From the NCBI GenBank assembly GCA_964036045.1, contig OZ038399.1:19117670-19181669 (forward strand): a stretch of DNA of 64,000 nt, written 5' to 3'. The notes under the pieces were generated by a model, which saw only the letters and a program-made list of their open reading frames with translations, did not search any database and had not been told where the DNA came from. Made by a program: the position numbers and the translations under genes. This DNA is from Eutreptiella sp. 'Long Island Sound 2002'. Its lineage: Eukaryota; Euglenozoa; Euglenophyceae; Eutreptiales; Eutreptiaceae. Positions 12,801 to 23,251 of the stretch are shown piece by piece. Each line of letters begins with the position of its first letter. The first letter of the stretch is position 1.

Positions 12801-15297
12801 GATGCAGCTTGTTGTGGCCAGAGGGTTGAGTGGTTGTGATATGGGCAATACCAATTTGAAATGGGCATTGTGCGGGCACGTACTGTGAAGTTCAACCTGA
12901 AAATAGCGTCATTCGCGTGCAAGGGAGCCTAAACCTCACATTTGCACACACGTGCAAATTCGGGCAAATTCTCTGCTACACGTGCGACGTGGTTCGTATG
13001 GTACGCGAACAGCATGATGCACCTTGTTCTGGCCGGAGGGTTGAGTGGTTGTGATATGGGCAATGCCAATTTGAAATGGTCATTGTGCGGGCACGTACTG
13101 TGAAGTTCAACCTTAAAATAGCGTCACTCGTGTGCAAGGGAGCCTGAACCTCACATTTGCACACACGGGCAAATTCGGGCAAATTCTCTGCTACACGTGC
13201 GACGTGGTTCCTATGGTACACGAACATCATGATGCAGCTTTGTCTGGCCTGAGGGTTGAGTGGTCGAGATATGGGCAGTACCAATTTGAAATGGGCATTG
13301 TGCGGGCGCATACTGTTCAGTTCGACCTGAAAATAGCGTCCTTCGCGTGCCGGGGAGCCTAAGCCGCACATTTCCACACACGGGCGAATTGGGACAAATT
13401 CTCTGCTACACGTGCGACGTGGTTCGTATGGTACACGAATAGCATGATGCAGCTTGTTGTGGCCAGAGGGTTGAGTGGTTGAGATATGGGCAAGACCAAA
13501 TTGAAACGGTTATTGTGCGGGCACGTACTATTCAGTTCAACCTGCAAATAGCGTCATTCGCGTGCAAGGGAGCCTAAAACCCACATATGCGCACACGGGC
13601 AAATTCGAGCAAATTCTCTGCTACAGGTGCGATGTGGTTCGTATGGTACACCAACAACATGATGCACCTTGTTTTGGCCAGAGGGTTGAGTGGTCGAGAT
13701 ATGGGCAATACCAATTTGAAATGGTCATTGTGCGGGCACGCACTGTTCAGTTCAACCTGAAAATAGCGTCACTCGCGTGCAAGGGAGCCTAAACCTCACA
13801 TTTGCACACACGGGCAAATTCGGGCAAATTCTCTGCTACACGTGCGACGTGGTTCGTATGGTACACGAACAGCATGATGCAGCTTGTTCTGACCGGAGGG
13901 TTGAGTGGTTGAGATATGGGCAATACCAATTTGAAATGGGCATTGTGCGGGCACGTACTGTGAAGTTCAACCTGAAAATAGCGTCATTCGCGTGCAAGGG
14001 AGCCTAAAGCCCAGATTTGCACACACGGGCAAATTCGGGCAAATTCTCTGCTACATGTGCGAGGTGGTTCGTATGGTACACGAACATCATGATGCACCTT
14101 GAGTTGACCAGGGGGTTGAGTGGTCGAGATATGAGCAATACCAATTTGGAATGGTCATTGTGCGGGCACGCGCTGTTCAGTTCAACCTGAAAATAGCGTC
14201 CTTCACGTGCAAGGGAGCCTAGAACCCACATATGCGCACACGGGCAAATTCGAGCAAATTCTCTGCTACAGGTGCGACGTGGTTCGTATGGTACACTCAC
14301 AGCATGATGCAGCTTGTTTTGGCCAGAGGGTTGAGTGGTTGAGATATGGGCAATACCAAATTGAAACGGGTATTGTGCGGGCACGTACTATTCAGTTCAA
14401 CCTGAAAATAGCGTCATTCGCGTGCAAGGGAGCCTAAAACCCACATATGCGCACACGGGCAAATTCGAGCAAATTCTCTGCTACAGGTGCGACGTGGTTC
14501 GTATGGTACACTAACAGCATGATGCAGGTTGTTCTGGCCAGAGGGTTGAGTGGTCGAGATATGGGCAATACCAATTTGAAATGGGCATTGTGCGGGCACG
14601 TACTGTTCCGTTCAACCTGGAAATAGCGTCATTCGCGTGCAACGGAGCCTGAACCTCACATTCGCACACACGTGCAAATTCGGGCAAATTCTCTGCTACA
14701 CGTGCGACGTGGTTCGTATGGTACACTAACAGCATGATGCAGCTTGTTCTGGCCAGAGGGTTGAGTGTCGAGATATGGGCAATACCAATTTGAAATGGGC
14801 ATTGTGCGGGCACGTACTGTTCAGTTCAACCTGGAAATAGCGTCATTCGCGTGCAACGGAGCCTGAACCTCACATTTGCACACACGTGCAAATTCGGGCA
14901 AATTCTCTGCTACATGTGCGAGGTGGTTCGTATGGTACACGAACATCATGATGCACCTTGTTTTGACCAGGGGGTTGAGTGGTCGAGATATGGGCAACAC
15001 CAATTTGAAATGGGCATTGTGCGGGCACGTACTGTTCAGTTCAACCTGAAAATAGCGTCACTCGTGTGCAAGGGAGCCTAAAGCCCAGATTTGCACACAC
15101 GGGCAAATTCGGGCAAATTGTCTGCTACATGTGCGAGGTGGTTCGTATGGTACACGAACATCATGATGCACCTTGTTTTGACCACGGGGTTGAGTGGTTG
15201 AGATATGGGCAATACCAATTTGGAATGGTCATTGTGCGGGCACGCACTGTTCAGTTCAACCTGAAAATAGCGTCCTTCACGTGCAAGGGAGCCTAGA

Positions 15298-18200
15298 ACC
15301 CACATATGCGCACACGGGCAAATTAGAGCAAATTCTCTGCTACAGGTGCGACGTGGTTCGTATGGTACACTAACAGCATGATGCAGCTTGTTCTGGCCAG
15401 AGGGTTGAGTGGTCGAGATATGGGCAATACCAATTTGAAATGGGCATTGTGCGGGCACGCACTGTTCAGTTCAACCTGGAAATAGCGTCATTCGCGTGCA
15501 ACGGAGCCTGAACCTCACATTCGCACACACGTGCGAATTCGGGCAAATTCTCTGCTACACGTGCGACGTGGTTCGTATGGTACACTAACAGCATGATGCA
15601 GCTTGTTCTGGCCAGAGGGTTGAGTGGTCGAGATATGGGCAATACCAATTTGAAATGGGCATCGTGCGGGCACGTACTGTTCAGTTCAACCTGGAAATAG
15701 CGTCATTCGCGTGCAACGGAGCCTGAACCTCACATTTGCAGACACGTGCAAATTCGGGCAAACTCTCTGCTACATGTGCGACGTGGTTCGTATGGTACTC
15801 GAACAGCATGATGCACCTTGTTCTGGCCGGAGGGTTGAGTGGTCGAGATATGGGCAATACCAATTTGGAATGGTCATTGTGCGGGCACGCACTGTTCGGT
15901 TCAACCTGAAAAAAGCGTCCTTCACGTGCAAGGGAGCCTAAACCTCACATTTGCACACACGGGCAAATTCGGGCAAATTCTCTGCTACATGTGCGAGGTG
16001 GTTCGTATGGTACACGAACATCATGATGCACCTTGTTTTGACCAGGGGGTTGAGTGGTCGAGATATGGGCAACACCAATTTGAAATGGGCATTGTGCGGG
16101 CACGTACTGTTCACTTCAACCTGAAAATAGCGTCACTCGTGTGCAAGGGAGCCTGAACCTCACATTTGCACACACGGGCAAATTCGGGCAAATTCTCTGC
16201 TACATGTGCGAGGTGGTTCGTATGGTACACGAACATCATGATGCACCTTGTTTTGACCAGGGGGTTGAGTGGTCGAGATATGGGCAATACCAATTTGGAA
16301 TGGTCATTGTGCGGGCACGCACTGTTCAGTTCAACCTGAAAATAGCGTCCTTCACGTGCAAGGGAGCCTAAACCTCACATTTGCACACACGGGCGAATTC
16401 GGGCAAATTCTCTGCTACACGTGCGACGTGGTTCGTATGGTACACGAACAGCATGATGCAGCTTGTTCTGGCCGGAGGGTTGAGTGGTTGTGATATGGGC
16501 AATACCAATTTGAAATGGGCATTGTGCGGGCACGTACTGTTCAGTTTAACCTGAAAATAGCGTCACTCGTGTGCAAGGGAGCCTGAACCTCACATTTGCA
16601 CACACGGGCTAATTCGGGCAAATTCTCTGCTACACGTGCGGGGTAGTTCGTATGGTACACGAATAGCATGATGCAGCTTGTTCTGGCCAGAGGGTTGAGT
16701 GGTTGAGATATGGGCAATACCAAATTGAAACGGCCATTGTGCGGGCACGTACTGTTCAGTTCAACCTGAAAATAGCGTCATTCGCGTGCAAGGGAGCCTA
16801 AAGCCCAGATTTGCGCACACGGGCAAATTCGGGCAAATTCTCTGCTACACGTGCGATGTGGTTCGTATGGTACACGAACAACATGCTGCAGCTTGTTCTG
16901 GCCAGAGGGTAAAGTGGTCGCGATATGGGCAACACCCATTTGAAATGGGCATTGTGCGGGCACGTACTGTTCAGTTCAACCTGAAAATAGCGTCACTCGT
17001 GTGCAAGGGAGCCTGAACCTCACATTTGCACACACGGGCAAATTCGGGCAAATTCTCTGCTACATGTGCGAGGTGGTTCGTATGGTTCACGAACATCATG
17101 ATGCACCTTGTTTTGACCAGGGGGTTGAGTGGTCGAGATATGGGCAATACCAATTTCAATTGGTGATTGTGCGGGCACGCACTGTTCAGTTCAACCTGAA
17201 AATAGCGTCACTCGTGTGCAAGGGAGCCTGAACCTCACATTTGCACACACGGGCAGATTCGAGCAAATTCTCTGCTACATGTGCGAGGTGGTTCGTATGG
17301 TACACGAACATCATGATGCACCTTGTTTTGACCAGGGGGTTGAGTGGTCGAGATATGGGCAACACCAATTTGAAATCGGCATTGTGCGGGCACGTACTGT
17401 TCACTTCAACCTGAAAATAGCGTCACTCGTGTGCAAGGGAGCCTGAACCTCACATTTGCACACACGGGCAAATTCGGGCAAATTCTCTGCTACATGTGCG
17501 AGGTGGTTCGTATGGTACACGAACATCATGATGCACCTTGTTTTGACCAGGGGGTTGAGTGGTCGAGATATGGGCAATACCAATTTGGAATGGTCATTGT
17601 GCGGGCACGCACTGTTCAGTTCAACCTGAAAATAGCGTCCTTCACGTGCAAGGGAGCCTAAACCTCACATTTGCACACACGGGCGAATTCGGGCAAATTC
17701 TCTGCTACACGTGCGACGTGGTTCGTATGGTACACGAACAGCATGATGCAGCTTGTTTTGACCAGGGGGTTGAGTGGTCGAGATATGGGCAACACCAATT
17801 TGAAATGGGCATTGTGCGGGCACGTACTGTTCAGTTCAACCTGAAAATAGCGTCACTCGTGTGCAAGGGAGCCTAAAGCCCAGATTTGCACACACGGGCA
17901 AATTCGGGCAAATTCTCTGCTACATGTGCGAGGTGGTTCGTATGGTACACGAACATCATGATGCACCTTGTTTTGACCAGGGGGTTGAGTGGTTGAGATA
18001 TGGGCAATACCAATTTGGAATGGTCATTGTGCGGGCACGCACTGTTCAGTTCAACCTGAAAATAGCGTCCTTCACGTGCAAGGGAGCCTAGAACCCACAT
18101 ATGCGCACACGGGCAAATTCGAGCGAATTCTCTGCTACAGGTGCGACGTGGTTCGTATGGTACACTCACAGCATGATGCACCTTGTTTTGGCCAGAGGGT

Positions 18201-20767
18201 TGAGTGGTTGAGATATGGGCAATACCAAATTGAAACGGGTATTGTGCGGGCACGTACTATTCAGTTCAACCTGAAAATAGCGTCATTCGCGTGCAAGGGA
18301 GCCTAAAACCCACATATGCGCACACGGGCAAATTAGAGCAAATTCTCTGCTACAGGTGCGACGTGGTTCGTATGGTACACTAACAGCATGATGCAGCTTG
18401 TTCTGGCCAGAGGGTTGAGTGGTCGAGATATGGGCAATACCAATTTGAAATGGGCATTGTGCGGGCACGCACTGTTCAGTTCAACCTGGAAATAGCGTCA
18501 TTCGCGTGCAACGGAGCCTGAACCTCACATTCGCACACACGTGCGAATTCGGGCAAATTCTCTGCTACACGTGCGACGTGGTTCGTATGGTACACTAACA
18601 GCATGATGCAGCTTGTTCTGGCCAGAGGGTTGAGTGGTCGAGATATGGGCAATACCAATTTGAAATGGGCATTGTGCGGGCACGTACTGTTCAGTTCAAC
18701 CTGGAAATAGCGTCATTCGCGTGCAACGGAGCCTGAACCTCACATTTGCAGACACGTGCAAATTCGGGCAAACTCTCTGCTACATGTGCGACGTGGTTCG
18801 TATGGTACTCGAACAGCATGATGCACCTTGTTCTGGCCGGAGGGTTGAGTGGTCGAGATATGGGCAATACCAATTTGGAATGGTCATTGTGCGGGCACGC
18901 ACTGTTCGGTTCAACCTGAAAAAAGCGTCCTTCACGTGCAAGGGAGCCTAAACCTCACATTTGCACACACGGGCAAATTCGGGCAAATTCTCTGCTACAT
19001 GTGCGAGGTGGTTCGTATGGTACACGAACATCATGATGCACCTTGTTTTGACCAGGGGGTTGAGTGGTCGAGATATGGGCAACACCAATTTGAAATGGGC
19101 ATTGTGCGGGCACGTACTGTTCACTTCAACCTGAAAATAGCGTCACTCGTGTGCAAGGGAGCCTGAACCTCACATTTGCACACACGGGCAAATTCGGGCA
19201 AATTCTCTGCTACATGTGCGAGGTGGTTCGTATGGTACACGAACATCATGATGCACCTTGTTTTGACCAGGGGGTTGAGTGGTCGAGATATGGGCAATAC
19301 CAATTTGGAATGGTCATTGTGCGGGCACGCACTGTTCAGTTCAACCTGAAAATAGCGTCCTTCACGTGCAAGGGAGCCTAAACCTCACATTTGCACACAC
19401 GGGCGAATTCGGGCAAATTCTCTGCTACACGTGCGACGTGGTTCGTATGGTACACGAACAGCATGATGCAGCTTGTTCTGGCCGGAGGGTTGAGTGGTTG
19501 TGATATGGGCAATACCAATTTGAAATGGGCATTGTGCGGGCACGTACTGTTCAGTTTAACCTGAAAATAGCGTCACTCGTGTGCAAGGGAGCCTGAACCT
19601 CACATTTGCACACACGGGCTAATTCGGGCAAATTCTCTGCTACACGTGCGGGGTAGTTCGTATGGTACACGAATAACATGATGCAGCTTGTTCTGGCCAG
19701 AGGGTTGAGTGGTTGAGATATGGGCAATACCAAATTGAAACGGCCATTGTGCGGGCACGTACTGTTCAGTTCAACCTGAAAATAGCGTCATTCGCGTGCA
19801 AGGGAGCCTAAAGCCCAGATTTGCGCACACGGGCAAATTCGGGCAAATTCTCTGCTACACGTGCGATGTGGTTCGTATGGTACACGAACAACATGCTGCA
19901 GCTTGTTCTGGCCAGAGGGTAAAGTGGTCGCGATATGGGCAACACCCATTTGAAATGGGCATTGTGCGGGCACGTACTGTTCAGTTCAACCTGAAAATAG
20001 CGTCACTCGTGTGCAAGGGAGCCTGAACCTCACATTTGCACACACGGGCAAATTCGGGCAAATTCTCTGCTACATGTGCGAGGTGGTTCGTATGGTTCAC
20101 GAACATCATGATGCACCTTGTTTTGACCAGGGGGTTGAGTGGTCGAGATATGGGCAATACCAATTTCAATTGGTCATTGTGCGGGCACGCACTGTTCAGT
20201 TCAACCTGAAAATAGCGTCACTCGTGTGCAAGGGAGCCTGAACCTCACATTTGCACACACGGGCAGATTCGAGCAAATTCTCTGCTACATGTGCGAGGTG
20301 GTTCGTATGGTACACGAACATCATGATGCACCTTGTTTTGACCAGGGGGTTGAGTGGTCGAGATATGGGCAACACCAATTTGAAATCGGCATTGTGCGGG
20401 CACGTACTGTTCACTTCAACCTGAAAATAGCGTCACTCGTGTGCAAGGGAGCCTGAACCTCACATTTGCACACACGGGCAAATTCGGGCAAATTCTCTGC
20501 TACATGTGCGAGGTGGTTCGTATGGTACACGAACATCATGATGCACCTTGTTTTGACCAGGGGGTTGAGTGGTCGAGATATGGGCAATACCAATTTGGAA
20601 TGGTCATTGTGCGGGCACGCACTGTTCAGTTCAACCTGAAAATAGCGTCCTTCACGTGCAAGGGAGCCTAAACCTCACATTTGCACACACGGGCGAATTC
20701 GGGCAAATTCTCTGCTACACGTGCGACGTGGTTCGTATGGTACACGAACAGCATGATGCAGCTTGTT
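15298..20767. repeat. Near-identical 2.46-kb blocks 3010 bp (14 monomers) apart
   Basis: 15298-17757 matches 18308-20767. I found three differences: position 15662 against 18672, one in 'gaatagcatg/gaataacatg' near 16665/19675, and one in 'tggtgattg/tggtcattg' near 17165/20175. Private variants such as 'aattagagcaaattc' and 'gcaaactctctgc' are shared. This indicates very recent segmental amplification. Confidence 0.88.
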
Positions 20768-21845
20768 CTGGCCGGAGGGTTGAGTGGTTGTGATATGGGC
20801 AATACCAATTTGAAATGGGCATTGTGCGGGCACGTACTGTTCAGTTCAACCTGAAAATAGCGTCACTCGTGTGCAAGGGAGCCTGAACCTCACATTTGCA
20901 CACACGGGCAAATTCGGGCAAATTCTCTGCTACACGTGCGGGGTGGTTCGTATGGTACACGAATAGCATGATGCAGCTTGTTGTGGCCAGAGGGTTGAGT
21001 GGTTGAGATATGGGCAATACCAAATTGAAACGGCCATTGTGCGGGCACGTACTGTTCAGTTCAACCTGAAAATAGCGTCATTCGCGTGCAAGGGAGCCTA
21101 AAGCCCAGATTTGCGCACACGGGCAAATTCGGGCAAATTCTCTGCTACACGTGCGATGTGGTTCGTATGGTACACGAACAACATGCTGCAGCTTGTTCTG
21201 GCCAGAGGGTAAAGTGGTCGCGATATGGGCAACACCCATTTGAAATGGGCATTGTGCGGGCACGTACTGTTCAGTTCAACCTGAAAATAGCGTCACTCGT
21301 GTGCAAGGGAGCCTGAACCTCACATTTGCACACACGGGCAAATTCGGGCAAATTCTCTGCTACATGTGCGAGGTGGTTCGTATGGTTCACGAACATCATG
21401 ATGCACCTTGCTTTGACCAGGGGGTTGAGTGGTCGAGATATGGGCAATACCAATTTCAATTGGTCATTGTGCGGGCACGCACTGTTCAGTTCAACCTGAA
21501 AATAGCGTCACTCGTGTGCAAGGGAGCCTGAACCTCACATTTGCACACACGGGCAGATTCGAGCAAATTCTCTGCTACACGTGCGAGGTGGTTCGTATGG
21601 TACACGAACATCATGATGCACCTTGTTTTGACCAGGGGGTTGAGTGGTCGAGATATGGGCAACACCAATTTGAAATGGGTATTGTGCGGGCACGTACTGT
21701 TCACTTCAACCTGAAAATAGCGTCACTCGTGTGCAAGGGAGCCCGAACCTCACATTTGCACACACGGGCAAATTCGGGCAAATTCTCTGCTACATGTGCG
21801 AGGTGGTTCGTATGGTACACGAACATCATGATGCACCTTGTTTTG
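18936..21845. repeat. 6-monomer (1290-bp) higher-order repeat ending at the retroelement
   Basis: Monomers at 19151, 19366, 19581, 19796, 20011 and 20226 recur at 20441, 20656, 20871, 21086, 21301 and 21516. The next unit starts at 21731 and is cut by the insertion. The third and sixth members differ most. An earlier run of the same order begins at 16141. After the insertion the expected second member does not follow. Confidence 0.8.
21840..21845. repeat. GTTTTG, left junction copy (target duplication or crossover core)
   Basis: These are the last six satellite bases before the element, at monomer positions 110-115. The same six bases start the right arm at 26486-26491. They could be a 6-bp target-site duplication, or the crossover sequence left at both ends by site-specific recombination of a circular intermediate. 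The sequence alone cannot separate the two. Confidence 0.8.
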
Positions 21846-21877
21846 TGATTGCTTCCCTCACCTGCCCTGCACGTCAG
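21846..21877 (-). other. Very short 3' end of the retroelement
   Basis: Only 32 bp separate the RT stop from the satellite. There is no poly(A), no repeat of the 5' end and no recognisable terminal inverted repeat. This shortness agrees with the missing RNase H and suggests loss of the element's original 3' part before or during integration. Confidence 0.6.
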
Positions 21878-23251
21878 TCAAATCGCATTCTGTCTCGTAC
21901 TGTCAAACATCTCCGGACAGTCCATGTACAGCTCTTCCCATGCTGTCGTTCTTCGTGCCGTCCAGGGCCCCATCACGGACGCCAGCGCCTCCGCCAGTCC
22001 CCTCAGCACCTTCGGCGGTGTGTACTTCGCATTCTGGGGCCCCCACATCATCCATGCCATGGCCCCACTCGTGTGTGGCCCTGTTTCTCGGGCTGGTCTG
22101 TCTGCCCACGCCAGTTTTCCCAGCATGCGTCTCATGTCCTTCTGGCTGTAACCCCTGGTCGCCAGCTTCAGCCACAAGGCCACCATGCCGGCAATGTACG
22201 GCGCTGAAGACTGGATCGTCCAACGCCTGCCATCCAGGCTCTTCCCCATCCACTCGATTGTGTTCGTGGGCTCCAACTGGGACTTGGGGCTGCATATCCA
22301 GCCGTCACGCTCCAGCAGCTCCCGTAGTTGCAATCCTGCTGCCCCTACCTCCGTCTTGTCATACCCATACACCAGCACGTCGTCGACGTATTGTATCGGT
22401 CGTATCCCCGGCATGTGGAACTTCTCCAGCGTCATTCTCAGCAGTTCTGTGGCCATCAGGGGACTGTGTGTCCACCCGAACGGCAGGCTGTGGAAACCCC
22501 ACACCCTGCCCTGCACCCCGAGTCTTATCGTGCCCCTCTCCTGCTCCGGCATCCAGCAGGACCAGAACATGTTCGCCACGTCTAATTTGCAAAACCATAT
22601 GGCTTGACCCTTGCCCGCCGCCTCTCGGAACGTGTCCCCCAGTTCCTCAAGTGTGGGCAGTTGCAGTCGTGTATTTGGCCTCTGGCATCGCTTGTTCAAC
22701 GGGACCATGTTGATGATTAATGACCCCTTCTCCCCTGACTTCGGTTTGGTGAATGCCTTGGCATTCGGCAGCCTCCCGTCAGTGATCTCGTCCAGCATGC
22801 CGTCCTCGTGTATGCGCTGGACCATCGCTGCCAAGGCCGGGTCCCGGCTCGCCTTCTGGACCGCTGCGTTCTCATGAGCCTCTCTCCAATTGCACGGCCT
22901 GTGCCGTTGCCACATCTCCTCAGGGATGTCCACTCTGCCAGCTACTCCAAGGCCTCTGCTCGCCGTCTCCACCGACGCTCGGCCCCGACTCTGGTCGCCA
23001 TCCTTGTTGCCCTTGGGGCTGACATCCCCTGTCGGCGATACGTCCCATGGCTCCGTCTCGTCGTCCCGGAGTGCCTGCAGCACCGATGTGAAATTCTGTT
23101 CCGCCTCCTCCTGCTGTGGGCCCGTCCCGGCTCTTTGACCCACCCTGACTGCCAGATCTCGTAACAGCCCACTGATCGTCCCCGGTCTGCTCCACTGCCG
23201 CGCCATACGCTCCGCCACTTCCTCCGTCAGCTGCTCCATGTCCACCCCCAT
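21878..23251 (-). CDS. RT: Reverse transcriptase of YR retrotransposon, RNase H truncated
   Basis: 457 residues from the ATG at 23251, where this frame first looks like protein. The frame is open further upstream to 25198, but that part is the shadow of YR. An N-terminal extension of about 150 residues precedes the polymerase. Motifs in order: KPKSGEKGSLIINMVPLN near 169-186 (fingers), CKLDVANMF with catalytic D224 (motif A), LPFGW 256-260 (motif B), YVDD 288-291 with D290 and D291 (motif C), and EWMG 333-336 (motif E region). A connection-like region follows. RNase H would begin around WEELYMD (D444 as a possible first acidic residue). The ORF stops at 457, so RNase H is missing, and only 32 bp of element follow. 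It overlaps the end of the YR frame in the +1 frame, so expression needs a frameshift, re-initiation or a separate transcript. The synthesised DNA would be the substrate of the recombinase. Confidence 0.88.
   Translation of the reverse strand: MGVDMEQLTEEVAERMARQWSRPGTISGLLRDLAVRVGQRAGTGPQQEEAEQNFTSVLQALRDDETEPWDVSPTGDVSPKGNKDGDQSRGRASVETASRGLGVAGRVDIPEEMWQRHRPCNWREAHENAAVQKASRDPALAAMVQRIHEDGMLDEITDGRLPNAKAFTKPKSGEKGSLIINMVPLNKRCQRPNTRLQLPTLEELGDTFREAAGKGQAIWFCKLDVANMFWSCWMPEQERGTIRLGVQGRVWGFHSLPFGWTHSPLMATELLRMTLEKFHMPGIRPIQYVDDVLVYGYDKTEVGAAGLQLRELLERDGWICSPKSQLEPTNTIEWMGKSLDGRRWTIQSSAPYIAGMVALWLKLATRGYSQKDMRRMLGKLAWADRPARETGPHTSGAMAWMMWGPQNAKYTPPKVLRGLAEALASVMGPWTARRTTAWEELYMDCPEMFDSTRQNAI

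Larger units (their letters stand above)
1..21845. repeat. 215-bp satellite array, left arm (about 101.6 monomers)
   Basis: Head-to-tail tandem repeat. Taking the 'gtgcaaggg' word as the monomer start, successive starts fall at 16, 231, 446, 661, then 877, 1092, 1307 and on in 215-bp steps to 21731. Only two length changes were found: +1 bp near 859 and -1 bp near 14766. Monomers differ at recurrent variable sites, for example gttttgaccaggg, gttctggccagag and gttgtggccagag, and catcatgatgcacc versus cagcatgatgcagc. Since 215 is not a multiple of 3, reading frames shift at every monomer. Each frame also meets a TAA or TGA in 'gcctaa/gcctga', so the short open frames are not credible genes. No other gene or RNA is visible. 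The last monomer is cut at its position 115 by the retroelement. Confidence 0.97.

Noticed and set aside
1-21845. Many 60-150 residue open frames on both strands of the satellite, for example 661-1107 and 673-1029
   Set aside because: They repeat once per monomer, mostly start at GTG, stop at the same gcctaa/gcctga, and change frame each unit because 215 is not a multiple of 3. The longer ones arise where a 1-bp indel or substitution removes a stop.
1-21845. CRISPR-like array
   Set aside because: There are no short constant repeats with unique spacers; the whole 215-bp unit repeats.
21838-22713. Plus-strand open frame of 291 residues in the insert
   Set aside because: It is antisense to the RT gene, is Pro/Ser/Cys-rich as expected from the complement of GC-rich coding DNA, and begins inside the satellite.
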